Shown: positions 1 through 13,342 of the stretch, piece by piece
Layout of the letters: each line of letters begins with the position of its first letter
Position numbering within the stretch: the first letter of the stretch is position 1
From: Sweltsa coloradensis
Taxonomy: Eukaryota > Arthropoda > Insecta > Plecoptera > Chloroperlidae
Assembly (NCBI GenBank): GCA_024449915.1
Contig: JAMZAV010000024.1
Coordinates: 992,001 to 1,056,000 of the forward strand
DNA length: 64,000 bases
Direction: 5' to 3'
Translations under genes and position numbers: made by a program
The notes under the pieces: generated by a model
Seen by the model: only the letters and a program-made list of their open reading frames with translations
The model's database searches: none
Told to the model about the DNA's origin: nothing

Positions 1-354
1 ATTTTCACACTCGGCCACTAAAAAGACTCTTGTTTATTACACTTGTCACATTTGTTAGAATAGGTCTCGAATGTAGAACAGTCTGGCATTTCTAGCATGG
101 CGAGTGAACCCTGCTGGGATTCGGAGAGTAGAAAGTATTGTACTTTCCATTACACAAAGTTGTGTTGGTCTCCGTAATTTCAACCACACTTATTAAGTTA
201 ACAATAGAGGAACCTAAATTAAAATTCTTTTATACACAAGTGTTTATTTTACGATTCATTTTTCTTAAGCGAGAAATTAAGTGTTACACTTTCGTATTTT
301 TAATCGTGTGTGCAATCAATATATATTATATATTATATATTATGCAATACATAT

Positions 355-592
355 TAGTATAGTTCCTCCGTTCGTCCGTCCTACGATAGAACCCGAACCA
401 GACCTCCGGTTGAATGTTCTTTTCTTGACATTTCCCTTCAACAAGAATCATACAGAATGTTTGTGATGAACTGGAGTCCAGGGACCTCGGCTGGTATTTT
501 TAAATCCGTACCCGGCACCTCCACCAAAATTTCAAATCAAGGTACGATTCTCGACAGTCTGTTTATAAGTAGCTTCGTTCCTTATTTTGGGT
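355..592 (-). mobile_element. Family A MITE (minus orientation)
   Basis: Read on the minus strand this matches the family A layout. It has an AAGGAACGAAGCTAC-type end (GTAGCTTCGTTCCTT at about 571-585 on +), the core CCGGCACCTCCACCAAA at 510-526, a CATACAGAAT block, and a GTTCGTCCGTCC block at the other end (the family's GGACGGAC motif). No TSD is clear. Small ORFs here are chance. Confidence 0.6.
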
Positions 593-2784
593 ACTCCCGG
601 GCCTGTGCTTGTTTATTTATTCAATTACTATAGAACGACTTCAAATTTACCACACACCAACTCAATTAAGACAAATAATTCAACGTGATGACGTTTTTAG
701 ACAATTTGGCTAATAGTGGATTTAACAGTAGGGAATGGGGATCTACTTCTTTAATTTCGTACTAAAATCACAGTCAAAATCACTATACTAGTTGAGTTAC
801 TATTTAGGATTGGACTTGACACAACTACATTCAAACGAAAGTTATGCATTATCAAGAAAAACTATCGATATCACAACTAACTGCATTACTTTGGAACTGA
901 AAACTTGGTATAAACGTCATTATGCAATATCAAAAAAATAAACTTGAAATATATTTTGGAATGATTTAAAACTTAGATGTTCCTCGTACCCCAGTAGTTT
1001 GGGACGCAATTTTACAAATATACGGTGTTTTGCGGTTGAGTTGAATAATTGACACGACACATTGACCTTCTACGTAACACACCAGTTCTAGACCAGGGTA
1101 AATACAACTTCTACCAGGAATCTCACAAGCAAATGTGCTCCAGAAATGATAGATCGTTCTCTTATTGATGTATTTCACTTAATGTTATGACTAGTTTTGA
1201 CCTTTTATTGCTACTTTTTAGGTTGGTGTTTTGGGAATGGCGAATCATTTTAGTAGGGTAGCATAATTGTAGAATGCAAAGCTACTCGAGTATTACTTTA
1301 GATTTTAATTTTCGTTTAGCATATAACAGTGTAGACTCAACACTTTAACCTTTGGAACTTTTCTGGCTCGATGTTCTAGAGTTTTGAAAACTTTTCACAA
1401 CTATTTATGAATGCAACGTCTCGTTCGACTAAACTTCATGTAACTACGAAAAGTAATTAATTTTCGTTTATCTCACTAATGACTAATCCAACGCTGAGCA
1501 TAATCGAGTCTTTCCCTTGAAACCTGGTCATTATTGAGACGTTAAACATCATACTAATCAATTGATCAAATAAGCAGAATTATTTGCATATTATTTTCAC
1601 AAAAAAATTCGGCATTAAATGTGGGTTTAGTTTAGTTTGTGTGGCCTTCACTGAACAAATGTCAATTATTGGCCGATCGTTACATTCTTAAATGGAATAA
1701 AATTATTTGTAAAATGTGTCGGGTTAATGAGGTAGGCCTAGTTAATTTTATTGTGTTTTTTTTTTTTCATAGAAATAAATCAAAATAAATTAGTATTTAT
1801 TTATAGTCCACCCACTGAGTTACATGACAAGAACTGGTTTTCAACGGGGTAAAGCATTATGTGCTTCGTTGATAAGGCGATGCGATAGTTAACATAATTA
1901 ATACCCCCTTTTAAAACAATTATTTAAGTCCATTTCAGAAGCCAAAATAAGGTTCGGAAATTAGCTATATCTCGCGCTCTTACAACAGTTTTCAGAAGTA
2001 TAGGGATAAACCTCAATGTGTCACTTGTTAAGGTGTTGAAAGAGTCACGTTGCACGATGCTGTACGGTTTCTCTGTTGGACGTGGATGTTGCACCGAGTG
2101 TCACGACACTTCCTATAAATACCGTTTTGTACGAGTTACCTGATGATGGGGGAAGCCTCATAATCATTGCGGTGAGCGAGGGTTTATCCGGAAACCCAAC
2201 CAACGAAACACCTCTACAGATAGCAGGGAGTGAGTGTTTAGCTTTAGAAACAACTCTTAATTGAAAATAGCTTTCAACAATTAAATATTTTCGTAGGAAA
2301 TTATCTGATCGTAAGAAATTAATGTCATAATTTAAGTTCGGAACAGGTATTTTATAAAAAAATAAACATAGTGTTTTTCTTCGTGACATAATCTGACAAT
2401 CTGACAGTGACTTTCCTGTATGAATATCTCAGTAAAATCTGGATCGCTATAAAATTTAATTTTGCGTTTCAAGTATTTGTACCAACGAAACAATTGATTC
2501 GCGTTTTTAAATAAATTATAATATTGTGCTATTCAAACGTTTTGATGACGTTTTTCATATTCTAAAATGTATAGTCCTATAATAAATCCCTATCAGGCTA
2601 GAATTAAACAGAATGTTATTTTTACGAATGTGACGGCATTCGCTGACGTACCTTCACAAACAAAGAGATTCAGTAATTGCTTTCGCGATTCCCATTTTAT
2701 ATTTCATGCATCTAATTCTTTTCAGCAAGAACTGAGGATGAATAGCTATTTGATTTGCCAAATGCGAAATCAAAGTTCCCTAGT
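593..2784. other. No gene or repeat recognised
   Basis: AT-rich. A pair of overlapping frames on opposite strands near 2045-2389 has no recognisable motif and no convincing splice context. Confidence 0.4.
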
Positions 2785-2793
2785 AAAATATTT

Positions 2794-3069
2794 GGTTGCC
2801 AATGGTTGCCAAGTGGTCACCAACAGGTCACCAATAGTTCACAACTGATGCAAGTGATCGCATTTCACCACAGCAGCCAAATGTCGCCAACAGTATTTTG
2901 TGTCAAAATACTGCATTGCAGAGTTGTGAACCGTTGCTGCCTTTGGTGAACGTTTAGGCTGTCATTATTACTTTGAAATTTCGTGGCGACCCTGTAATCA
3001 CTGTAACCTGTGGCGATCAAAAAATAAGCCTTGGTGAACTTGAGTGACCGCTAGCGACCGTTTGGCCAT
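2794..3069. mobile_element. hAT-like MITE with 9 bp target duplication
   Basis: A 276 bp element flanked by the direct repeat AAAATATTT (2785-2793 and 3070-3078). Its degenerate inverted ends carry repeated GGTTGCC/GGTCACC motifs at left and GGTGAAC/GTGACCG/GCGACCG at right. The centre is a perfect hairpin, CAGTATTTTG-TGT-CAAAATACTG (2891-2913), and further pairing (GTTCACAACT / AGTTGTGAAC) extends outward. An 8-9 bp duplication is typical of the hAT class; the class call is an inference. Confidence 0.6.
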
Positions 3070-3389
3070 AAAATATTTCTACCAGGTATCTTCAGCTCCA
3101 GATAGGTTTAACAGTCGTTATTAGTCAACGTGTGCGTACGATTTCAATTCAATTTAATTAATGCGATTATAAATTTGTGGGCTCTAAATATTATAAATGA
3201 CAATCTAAACTTGGCTTTGGATTATAATAGAATGTATGATTGATTACCCTGTTAGCCCCCCTCCCCCCCCCCAAAAAAAAAAACACTCCATGCACGCATA
3301 TAGCCATAAAACACAAGATCTACGTTTCACAATCCTATAAATATTGGTTGAGCGGCAACTCTTTTTCTAATCAATAATAATGATCATGA

Positions 3390-3390
<1 letters not shown>

Positions 3391-3444
<54 letters not shown>
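3391..3444 (+). repeat. (CGT)n microsatellite
   Basis: About 18 uninterrupted CGT/GTC units, flanked by ATCATG. Trinucleotide repeat in non-coding sequence. Confidence 0.95.
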
Positions 3445-3446
<2 letters not shown>

Positions 3447-4877
3447 TCATAGAAAATGCTATAAGTGCAAATATATCATCCTATGGATGAGCATTAAATG
3501 TTTAGTGCATTCCCTAACAACTAATACTGAACTGGCATTGTTCATACACTGGATTTCCTAGTCGCCGTCCATGCAAGCACTCTTTTTGTCTCGTCCTGTA
3601 TCTCGCCCCTCAGTCGAAAAGCAAAGATCTCGTTAGATTATCTCTTCAACGATGTTAGGTTAATATACGTCTGAGTGGGGTAATTTTTTTATTTAACGCG
3701 TCTTCAAGCTTAATATTCGGTAGTTTCTATTCTGAAGAAGTGGGATATGCAAAAAAATCTCCAATGCAGAGGCGACAAGTATATTACCAGTGTGCTTTGT
3801 TATAAACAACTCAAAGTAATATTTCAATTTAAAATAATATTTAAAATGACGTATAGAGTACAAGATTCTATTAAAGCCATAATTAATAAGAGCCTGTAAT
3901 ATTCACCGATAGTACTCAACAATAACAATTACAAAATTAGTGATATATTCGTGCAATTATTGTTCTACGTTTTAAATGTAAAATTTATCGACGACCGTTT
4001 TTAGCACTCATCTGACACATATTTTTAATTTTGCTCGATGGATTATTGAATAGAAGGCGAAGATACTATCGATAATTTCTTCTTTAACGTGACCCATTCA
4101 TCAAAATATATATAATTAAAGCATGGCCATGAATGTGTTGGTGTTGCACCATGGCACTATCCTATCTGAATGTAGATAAAGCAATCTGCATGAGTGCATT
4201 AGAGTTATTAAATGTGGTGGTGGTAATAAAGACATGAATAATTTCTCTATTTTAATTTACAAAACTGAGTTATTTCGCCTCTGAAAACTTTCCACCCCTC
4301 GATCCATACGTTACACGGGTCTGGACATATTTACAACCAAGTCGTCATCTAAATCTGTTTTAAAGATGGCCGGTTTGTAATAGCAATGATCATAATATTA
4401 CTTATTGCTCAATAAACGTTGAAGGCGGTAGCTTGTAATCCGCCCCCTCCGATCTATATCCAGCTCTAATGCCCTCCTGGTCTCCAGTGGTCCGGGTTGT
4501 AGCTAGCGTTATTGTGAATAGAATTCATTCCAGGTTTCTTTAGAAATATTCAGGAGTGATCGATGGATCGACTAGACTTACACCTCGTTCTCAACTCAGA
4601 TTGAATGTAGGAAATACCTCTCCTGCAACGAGGAAGTAATAAGAACTTGGGAATGACTAGAACAAAATTGCCAATTTTTATGTTGGATGTCAAACGTTTA
4701 TGATATTGAAATAAGATTGAAATGCAGTTCTCTGCGTTCATGAAAACATCTGTATGTGGAAATGCTTTTGGAAATGCCATCATGTGAAAATATTATTTGT
4801 CTGATATTACAATTCATTATGGTAATTGTTTAATAATAGTTAGTTATATTGATTTTAGTTACATTAATATTAATATT

Positions 4878-4910
4878 ATGTGACCCGGCACCTCCACCAT
4901 TTCTGATCTT
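4878..4910 (-). mobile_element. Family A core fragment (minus)
   Basis: Contains CCCGGCACCTCCACCA, the conserved core of family A, immediately preceded by GTGA. The rest of the element is not recognisable; it is probably a truncated copy. Confidence 0.4.
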
Positions 4911-5455
4911 AAAAATGACAACTGCTAGGAGAAGATAGCTGTTGTTGCTGTATATTCCTTGTTGTTGCTGAAATATTCCAGCATTTCGCGGTGGCTCATA
5001 CGCAGACACAGGTATTTATAGTAAAAACGAATTTTTACCGCTAAAATCCGTTAATTATAAATAATTCACCGCTTATGGATAAAAGAAAAACAAAGATGAT
5101 AATAAGTTACGCCATTAATACCTGTATCTGAATTCTCATAACTGCATTTTATTGATATCTGAAAGTCGTTTAAAAGATTCCACACCCAAAATTTTCAAAA
5201 AGATCAGTGGGAAGAGATATAGAGCATTTGCCTGTAGTTGTTGAATTATTTTCGCCACCAATTCACCACTTTCGGTCGTAATAAAACCAAAAACTTTCTT
5301 TTATTTTCACCCCAAATCCCTGCCTCTGCTTATACGGTTGTAGCGCATTCAAAGTGGATCACACCAGGCAGTTGGGTTAGAATCCCGCGTAGGGGATGGG
5401 GTTTTCATGTTCATACATGTTGTGTTGAATAGTACAATTATTAAACATGACGAAT

Positions 5456-5550
5456 AACACAACTTGACATAACTTGACGTAACTTGTCGTAACTTAACGT
5501 AACTTGATGAAACTTAACGTACATTGACGTAACTTGACGTGACTTAATTG
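5456..5550 (+). repeat. 10 bp tandem repeat TAACTTGACG
   Basis: About nine units of TAACTTGACG with variants (TAACTTAACG, TAACTTGTCG, AAACTTAACG). Several junctions form TTGACGTAA, close to an ATF/CREB-type site. Confidence 0.85.
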
Positions 5551-5614
5551 CATCATGGAGACGTTAAGTAACAGCTCACTCAGTAAAAATACAACACTTA
5601 CAGTCAAAATTATT

Positions 5615-5660
5615 GGCCTACCCGGCACCTCCACCAAATGTGATCTCAAACTCGTCAACT
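5615..5660 (-). mobile_element. Family A core fragment (minus)
   Basis: CCCGGCACCTCCACCAAATG followed by TGATCTCAAACTC; the same core and immediate context as the copy near 510. Outer parts are unclear. Confidence 0.4.
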
Positions 5661-5781
5661 ACATGTAATATCAGTCGGCCACATACTTCACGAATTGTTA
5701 TCATCAAGGACCCCTACACCGAAAGTTTTCGCATCATTTAACGAGAAACACAGCATTTAAAAATCAATATAAAGTGCTATA

Positions 5782-6368
5782 GTTGAATGAGCGAAGCGAA
5801 GACTTCAATTTCACTGACCCCCAAAAAATTTAGCTCGGACGTGTTTTTTTTTTTTTTTTTTCTGTTTGTTTGTTCGCTCTCTACCGGGCAAACGGCATAT
5901 CCTATCTTGATGAAAATTGGAGGGGACCTTCGAAATCTCTAAACTTAGAGATGTATTGTTTTTGGTACAATCGAAGAAATATTTCTAATGAATATCGTAC
6001 TTTTACAATTTTTTTCGATTTTTAGTGCGATATTTTCGTGCCATTTGGGCCGATTCTGACCAAACGGGTGGGGCTACAACGTTCATATTGTACATGGACA
6101 TTAAGGTTATGGTGATGTAGTGCCTTTTGAAAGAAAAAGTTGAAAAAGTTAACCAGAATCCATAGAAATTAAGCTTTTAATATAAGTTTTTTACGGTAAA
6201 TAATAATAATTGACAAGTTACAATAGAAACTTGAGAACAATCACCTACAATGCGTAGGCAGCAAAGCATAGCAAAGCACTTGCAAAAGTAAAGATATCCC
6301 ATGCAAACTAAAAACTAAAAAAGCTCATCCATCAACGCGACTAAAAAAGCGTTTGCGAAGCTTCCTAG
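5782..6368 (-). mobile_element. Family C element (587 bp)
   Basis: Minus orientation relative to the copy at 45749. One end is GTTGAATGAGCGAAGCGAAG, the other GCGTTTGCGAAGCTTCCTAG. Inside: TTCACTGACCCCCAAAAAAT, a T-run with TGTTTGTTTGTTCGC, GATGAAAATTGGAGGGGACC, and GGTTATGGTGATGTAGTGCC. TA flanks fit a TA target duplication (TA at both edges). No coding capacity; about 240 bp shorter than its partner. Confidence 0.75.
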
Positions 6369-7329
6369 TAAATATTATTTTGTATTACTGTGTATTATTA
6401 TTTTAGAAAATCTTTTAACGTGATTTATGAATATGGCAATAATTAAACAGACGAACTTCAATTAACTAAATGTTATTGTATTAATTCACTTATTTTAAGT
6501 GGTTAGTACAATACCAATGGAATCTGCGTCTCAAGCGAATCTCTAGAATTGCAGTGTGATTATGAAGGTCCTGTTTATGAATCTTTGGATGTAACAACTA
6601 CAATACTATTTGTTTTTGTGAGTAATTGAGTTTTTGTAAACCTTTTGTACAGAGCTTATATGATGTTAATTCTTGATTTTATATGACATAAGCTTAGGCC
6701 TACATGATACGTCTTTACATGAAGTTCTTATAAGTACTTTTAATGAACTTTCACAAGTTTCTACTATAGTTATCGTGTATCATTAAAATAATTGTAATCT
6801 CCATTTAATATTAATTTTGACCTGGCCCTACATGGTAAATAAAATAAAATTATGTTACGGCACACTGGCCATGTTTCCAACTATTTCGGTCACTACGTAC
6901 ACTGGGCGTTCTAAAGAAAAGGCGATCCCACTAAGGTAAAAATATGGTGTACATAAACGTCCAGATTGTATCCTACAGAAAGCAATCTTGATAGCCCCTT
7001 CATGGGAAATGTTTTGAGACCTCTCCCAGTGGAATTGGAAGTTCAGTGCTTTACCCCAGGCTGTGTTGTCAAATCTCTTCAGAAATCTCTTTCAATATTC
7101 TCTATTTGATCGCATTGCAAGCAGGTCTGGATAACGCGTTCAGCTACCAAATGTTAATATTCTCCCTCTACTTTCCGAAGACAATTTGTTTGCATGCATG
7201 ATGGAAAATAATGAAATTGTACTTAATTGTTTAATATGGCTTCATCCGTTGTCCTATGAAATGGGAATGTAATTTTGCCATGTTGTAGTTTTGCAAATCG
7301 TCAGTGGATTTTGCCTCTCCTTTTCCGTG
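6369..7329. other. No feature recognised
   Basis: AT-rich single-copy-looking sequence; no ORF above 60 codons and no clear repeat structure. Confidence 0.4.
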
Positions 7330-7528
7330 GAAAAACCATCTCACGATGAAAAGCAAACAGTATCTCCGATTACGTTTTTTTTGCTGACATTGCCCTTCAA
7401 GAAGGATAATACATCATGATTTTGGTGACCCTGGGGGTGACCCCTACCCCCAGGAAGTTTGAATATACATTTACTTGACACCTCCACGATTAGTGAATGC
7501 TGGAACAAGCGGTAAGCTTCGCCCCCGA
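7330..7528 (-). mobile_element. Family A MITE, diverged (minus)
   Basis: Minus-strand copy with TAAGCTTCGCCCCCG at one end (7513-7527), a GACACCTCCACGAT core, GGTGACCCTGGGGGTGACC (family 'GGTCACC' block), and TCACGATGAAAAGC (the family's TTCATCGTGAGA block). Diverged, but the order of blocks is conserved. Confidence 0.5.
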
Positions 7529-10054
7529 TTTCAACCCATGCTTGTTATACACTTGTGCTATATTACAAACCAAACTAATAACTCATAAACGAACATGATA
7601 AAAACCGAGTAAAGATGTCGGACTATGTTGATAACATTATTTTTTCTAACTAAAATAATTCTAGGTTAAGAGGTAGAAAAACCTTCGCAATGTTTTGTTC
7701 TTATAAAAGAACTTTCCGAAGGGACCTACTTCGAAAAATAACAGATTTGAAATTGTCTAATTAACTACGGGCTTTATTCTCACTTTTTCGCGGTATATAA
7801 ATACCAAATTAATTTCATTAACAGTTATTGTTTATGTATTTCCGGAGAAGCGGGTAAATACCCTTATTGTAGAATGATAATACCATTGATATTTCATGTC
7901 ACCTCACTTCTGTTCCCAAAAGTGTAACCATAAACATATTGTTTAGTTTATTAATATCAACATTATCAATAAAATATCAACATATCAAAATAGGCTGGTA
8001 ATCTATATTTTGTTGTTCTCCATGTGTCCGGACTTCCAAATGTCTTCATCATTCTCAGAGAGGGATTATCCCATGATCATATTACGAAATTTACATTTAT
8101 TATTACGTATTGCCCATCCACTTAGTTGAATAATGAATACACTAGCAATGATGTAAGTATGGTCGTATCTTAATTTAGTGACTGCATATCATATGCAATG
8201 ATTTCCAGGATATTGCATAATAAATGGAAGTAACTCTTAATTTTTCGTGATCTTTACTGCGTAGTCAAATTCGAGTACAATTATTTGGCATACCGGTCAA
8301 ACCTTTTCAAAATTACGAAATTATGTATTACATTTTAAGGACGGCTGTTTTGTGGTTACTGTAGAGGGTTGTGCATTTGGCTTATAATACAACAGTATTG
8401 GTTTATTATTTCAATTGTGTATGTTGAAACCAGTCCAGCTCGGAACACTCACTCACCGTCTCAATACCGACCTCCGAAAAATATATAACAATTAATTTTA
8501 ATATTCTTTAATATTCTAAATCGCTAATATCAGCATCCATACCTAGATTGGAGACGTTTTATCATACGAAATCTGTCATGGTATTTTGTAGCTGGCTCGT
8601 GGTTAATTTGAATGTAAGTTTCGTGTTCCAATTAAAAACGGTTTGAAGCTTTGAAAATCAACTTCAACAATGGTAGCATTTTGTGTGAAGTACTTGTTAA
8701 ACACAAACTTAAAAGTTAAAAAAAAGTGAAACATTACACTATTATATCATCAGGGTATACTCACTGTGTATACACATTTATAATGCTTATTAGCACAGCA
8801 AGTGGTTGTGTACTTTTAAACCACGCAGTATTTATTACCAAGCACATTTTAACCAAGACTTAATCCGCGGCAAAAAGCCGGCTACCATATTAGCACGAAA
8901 TTAAGCTACTTTGCTTGAGGATGGGCAGAAAAGCCGATATTCTAAAACCAGACCCCTTTGGTTAGAACGGTTGACGGCTCCGAGCGTTATACGGCTTCAA
9001 TCTTCTCGTTAGAGCTGTTCACTTGACAAACCATACATCATCTTGTACAACGTCACACTGTATCAACGTCATCACTAAATGTCATTCAGCCTCTTCTCAT
9101 TCATCTTCTCTCGTGTACTCGTTCAAACGTGAATAATCGGGATAAGCCTATCCATATTCCAACCAAAATATGGCGCTTCTCACTCTGAGCTGCTACTCTT
9201 AGCATTGGAACTAAAATTAAAATAACTATTTTTCACCTTTTAAATAATATATCCAAACAAGAAACCATAATGATTCAGAGTTTTGTATCTGTATATAATG
9301 CACACATATCATTGTACGCAAATATTGTATATTTTATTGAAAATCTTTAGCTGATGGTGTACGGTAAACATAACCAAATAATCACCCGTATTTGCGTACA
9401 ATGGCTAATGTGCAAAGCAAGGCTTACTCTCATCTGCATTTTAAGGTGTGGCTATCAAGAGTCACGCTTGGGTGGCACGTGTGACCTATCACGTCACCAC
9501 AGTTGGTGAATCCCTTGAGGGGATGACGACACCAGACATTCAAGGTCACAGGAGAGAAGTCGCAGAGTGCTGGATGATTGGCTTCTTCACATCTAGAAGA
9601 CAAACAAATTAATTGAGAAGGTTTTAATCAAGGGCGTACGTCCAATCAGGAAGATAATTGTTTAGAGGTTCAACGTTGCGCTTAAGATTTAATTAAAGAA
9701 CAATTGCGAAAGCCATCTGCCCGGCGACAGGCAAACATCTGTAGCGGACCGAGAAAATAATATTTCAATGATAATCTACTTCAGACATGGTCAGACTTTA
9801 AGTCGCTAGGCTGCTTTGCGAAACGCTTTTCAGCGTATTTGACATATCTCCTTGCATTCCTAGTTTCAAAAAAGTAAAACGTAAAAAGTATTTCTTCGTT
9901 CGTGCAAAACAAATCGTGGTGTATCTAAATTCAGAAATTTCGTGTCCCTCAAACTTTCGTCAAGACAGGAGAAGCCATTCGTCCGCTTGAGCGAATAAAC
10001 AGACAAGAAAACATTCAAACACGAAATATAAAAGTAGCACCCGAGCTATTTAAT
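7529..10054. other. No gene; one unusual, less AT-rich patch at 9420-9740
   Basis: Mostly AT-rich. The patch at 9420-9740 is of more balanced composition and contains TCAAGGTCA (9540-9548), a nuclear receptor extended half-site, and TCACGTCACC. It could be a regulatory element, but nothing shows this directly. Confidence 0.3.
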
Positions 10055-10125
10055 ACGGATTGTATCCGGGACTCGAACCAACTCGCTCGACTCCCAGCCG
10101 CATGAGGCGACGCGCACGCAGTGTC
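10055..10125 (-). mobile_element. tRNA-like SINE head (minus)
   Basis: On the minus strand: GTGCGCGTCGCCTCATGCGG followed by CTGGGAGTCGAGCGAG and TTGGTTCGAGTCCCGG. The B box (GGTTCGAGTCCCGG) and the region before it resemble the 3' half of a tRNA. No full cloverleaf. Confidence 0.45.
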
Positions 10126-12494
10126 ACATCAGGATATCAACACTTCACGACATGATTGCACTAAGTGAGTTGAGTCGTCTCTCTCTCTCACTCGTACATT
10201 TAATCATTCATACCGCTTCTTTTATTCATACTTTTACCGTTCCCATCCTTCAGATCTCGAATCTGCTGACTTGAGTTCTTCTCAAGCCGCTTTGACCTTT
10301 AAGATCTCTTTGGAATCGCCTTGAAAGACGTTATATTTTCATCAATTTCTCTCGTCCAACGTTGCGAGTGAAAATGCTGGTTTTGCTTCAGTGAAGTTTT
10401 GACAGGCCTGTCAGAAACCAGCACTGATTAGATGGCCTAGTAGGGGTTCTCCCTCTCAAACATGTAATTTAATTAACTATGTTTGCAAATTAAAAAGGCG
10501 GGTTGCGCTATTTTTTGCGAGATGGCAGGTTTACTGAATGTCTTTCGAGTCTCCATAGATACTAATCACTTAGTATGTTTATCAATATATTTGAATTAAA
10601 ACAATGAATGTCTGTCTGTCTGTCTGTCTTCAACTGTCTTCAATGCCGACCCAACGCAGAGATGGACGTGGCAACAGATAATGATGATGATGAATGCAGA
10701 AATGATATATTTCATTAAATTCAATAAGTTTAAACGTGGCTACAATAGCAACATTAAAAGCATGATTAAATATTCGTTTGGGGTTTCCTCATTAGTTTTT
10801 AAATCGTCATTGTGTCTAAGGATAAAACTAGTGTTAAAACTAGCTAGGAAAACACCAAAGTCGTTGTTAGACGAGTGAGCGACTCATGTGTTAAGTACCC
10901 TGGAACATTTACATTTAAGTTGATTGATATATGGGTATAAATGTTAGGGTTTTGAGTTTAGTTGATATAAGGGCGCGTCAACTGTGAGGCCATAATGCAC
11001 TTCTCTAGCATATGATAGGCTAGGGAGGAAAGACCCCTGTCTAGATCCAGCCTTAGGTAAGGGGATGAAAGGGAATGTTACTGTGTACTCAACACATGGA
11101 TCACTCACTCGTCTAACAACGATTATGGCGGTTTCCTGGTATAGTTGGTTTGGTGGAAGAGCGAACAGATATTCTTTAACAAATCTAGCCATTATAAACC
11201 ATCCTAATAAATTTCAACAATGAGAAGGAAACCTACAATAAATTGATTTGAATGGGTAAAAGTGAACTTGGAAAAATGTATTCATTCGGGCGAGTGTCCA
11301 GCTTCCACCAGCCCGGTGGAAGAATCTGCGTTTAGCTAAAACTGAAGTGATTATAGTTGCATCGGAGACTCTTTGAAGCTTGATAGTGTATACATCTAAA
11401 GTCGCGTACCTGAGCTAAATTATAAAATAAAACAAACAAAAAAACCTTAATGTAAATGTTTGCAAAGTCCGCAACATAGAACGGCAGTTTCATTTACAAC
11501 GTTTTAAAAAAATCACATGGAATACTAATCCTAGTTGGCATCGCGAGCGATATTACAAATGCAGCCCTCAGCACTTTTTATCAGCAAACAGCCAGGCAAT
11601 CCTTTTATATCCGGATAGGTTTGATCGTTTCATGACAAAAGCCAATCAACACGACGAATCGTACTTAATTGACGAATAGTCTAGTATTCCGAACAAAATT
11701 GCGGAGTTAGTTTTTTTACCTTTCATTGGAAATGTACTAAAACGAATAAAACAATGCTCACCCACTTTTAAGTTTGAAGCCATGAATAAAAGTCAGGCTT
11801 GTCTCTATTCAAATGAGTTGTAGCACTTAAAGAGATTAAAACTCCGAGCTCAGATTAAAACAAAGACGGAGAACTAAAAAGACTAGTTGATTGCAGCCCG
11901 GAGAGTAGAAAGTTCAAAGGTTGTTACACATTGTTTGCCTGTTGTGCGTCGTTTGCTGTTTCCCTCTCGAGCCTAGCCAGTCTGCTTCGTTAAGAGTTGT
12001 GGTAATCCTGTAATCACCCCCCCCCCCCTCGCCTAAACCACTTGCCACAACACTGTGCGACGGTTCTCTGTGAAGCCTTTTCTTCAGCCGTTATCTTTGT
12101 AATTACTTTTACCTTTAATCTCACTGGAATCGTAACAATGAAAATTAATATATGGAACTATATACCACCTTTGAAAATTAGCGATTGCAGAACATAGGAT
12201 TATTGATGATCGTGATCTCGTTGTGAATATCATTTTGGCAATTTGGATTAAAAAGATAAAAAATCTGTCTTGACATTGTCTAACTTTAAACTCACCACCA
12301 TGTCATAAGCGATGAATCCAATATTGTATTCAATTCTGAGCAGTTGCAAAAAATATTTTTTCAACTATTTATTCGAAATAACATAAGCATACTTTAGTTC
12401 AATTATTGCGATAGTAAAATCAGTCAACATCAATACCGGCACGCCTTGAATCTCGGGTACACATTTTAAAACTTTATACGCTGAACTACTACAG
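10126..12494. other. No gene recognised; C12 tract
   Basis: Contains a short (TGTC)n run at about 10610-10628 and a C12 run at 12017-12028. Small frames at 10681-10878 and 10944-11192 have no recognisable motif. Confidence 0.4.
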
Positions 12495-12605
12495 ACTCGT
12501 TTCGTGCGCTGGTCCGAAGCGTGGCTCTACGAGGACGCGGGTTCGAACCCCGCATCACGCATGAGTTTTTCATCGTCATCTATCACCACTCATCGTCTCG
12601 ATGAT
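12495..12605 (+). mobile_element. tRNA-derived SINE fragment
   Basis: GCGGGTTCGAACCCCGC (12537-12553) is a perfect tRNA T-arm with B box GGTTCGAACCC, followed by ATCACGCA. The 5' half does not fold into a D-arm and acceptor stem, so this is a SINE head and not a functional tRNA. It continues with CATCGTCATCTATCACCACT, which recurs (CATCCTCATATATCACCACT) at 23407, marking the body of the same SINE. Confidence 0.6.
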
Positions 12606-13275
12606 AACTATGTGACTAAGCATTAAGAATCATCACAATTGTTTTATATTTATATTCATTTATTTTTGACAAACGGATATGAACCCATAAGTGCCAAGTT
12701 AATAAGACGAACACTTCGATATACATTCTGACACAACTAAAAACAATACGAAGATATTGTAAACGAATTATTGAATACACGGACATGGTATACGTTTAAA
12801 AATGATGGCCGGCCTGATGAAAACCGCAATAGGGTGTATTCAAGATGAAAGCAAAGAAGAGCACATACTACCAGGTTATCTTTCTATCCGTGCTCTTTGA
12901 CCTTTTCGCCGCCCTTTGCTGTGCTGCCCTCCACACCCCCATTCAACTGTCAGCTTAATAATAACTCTTTGGTTGTCGTGCGGACTCAACGTTAGCTACC
13001 CCCCCCCCCCACCCTCTGGATGTCTCACGTCGTGCGGAACTAGGGAGTTACCTCAGTCATTAATTGCATTCCAAAGGGAGGTTTATCGTGAAAGAAAACG
13101 ATGGATGGGATTAATAGATAACAGAACCGAACACTCACGATATTTTGAGGTTTTAACTTATTTTAATATCATTGAACAAAATTAACATTGATTGAACAAT
13201 TTTATAATAAACAACTATGAATTGAAATACAATATTATAATTCAGACAAAGATAAATAAATAAATTAATTAATAA

Positions 13276-13342
<67 letters not shown>

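Noticed and set aside
12537..12560. Functional tRNA gene
   Set aside because: Only the T-arm is intact; the 5' half gives no D-arm or matching acceptor stem, and the tail matches a SINE body found again at 23407.
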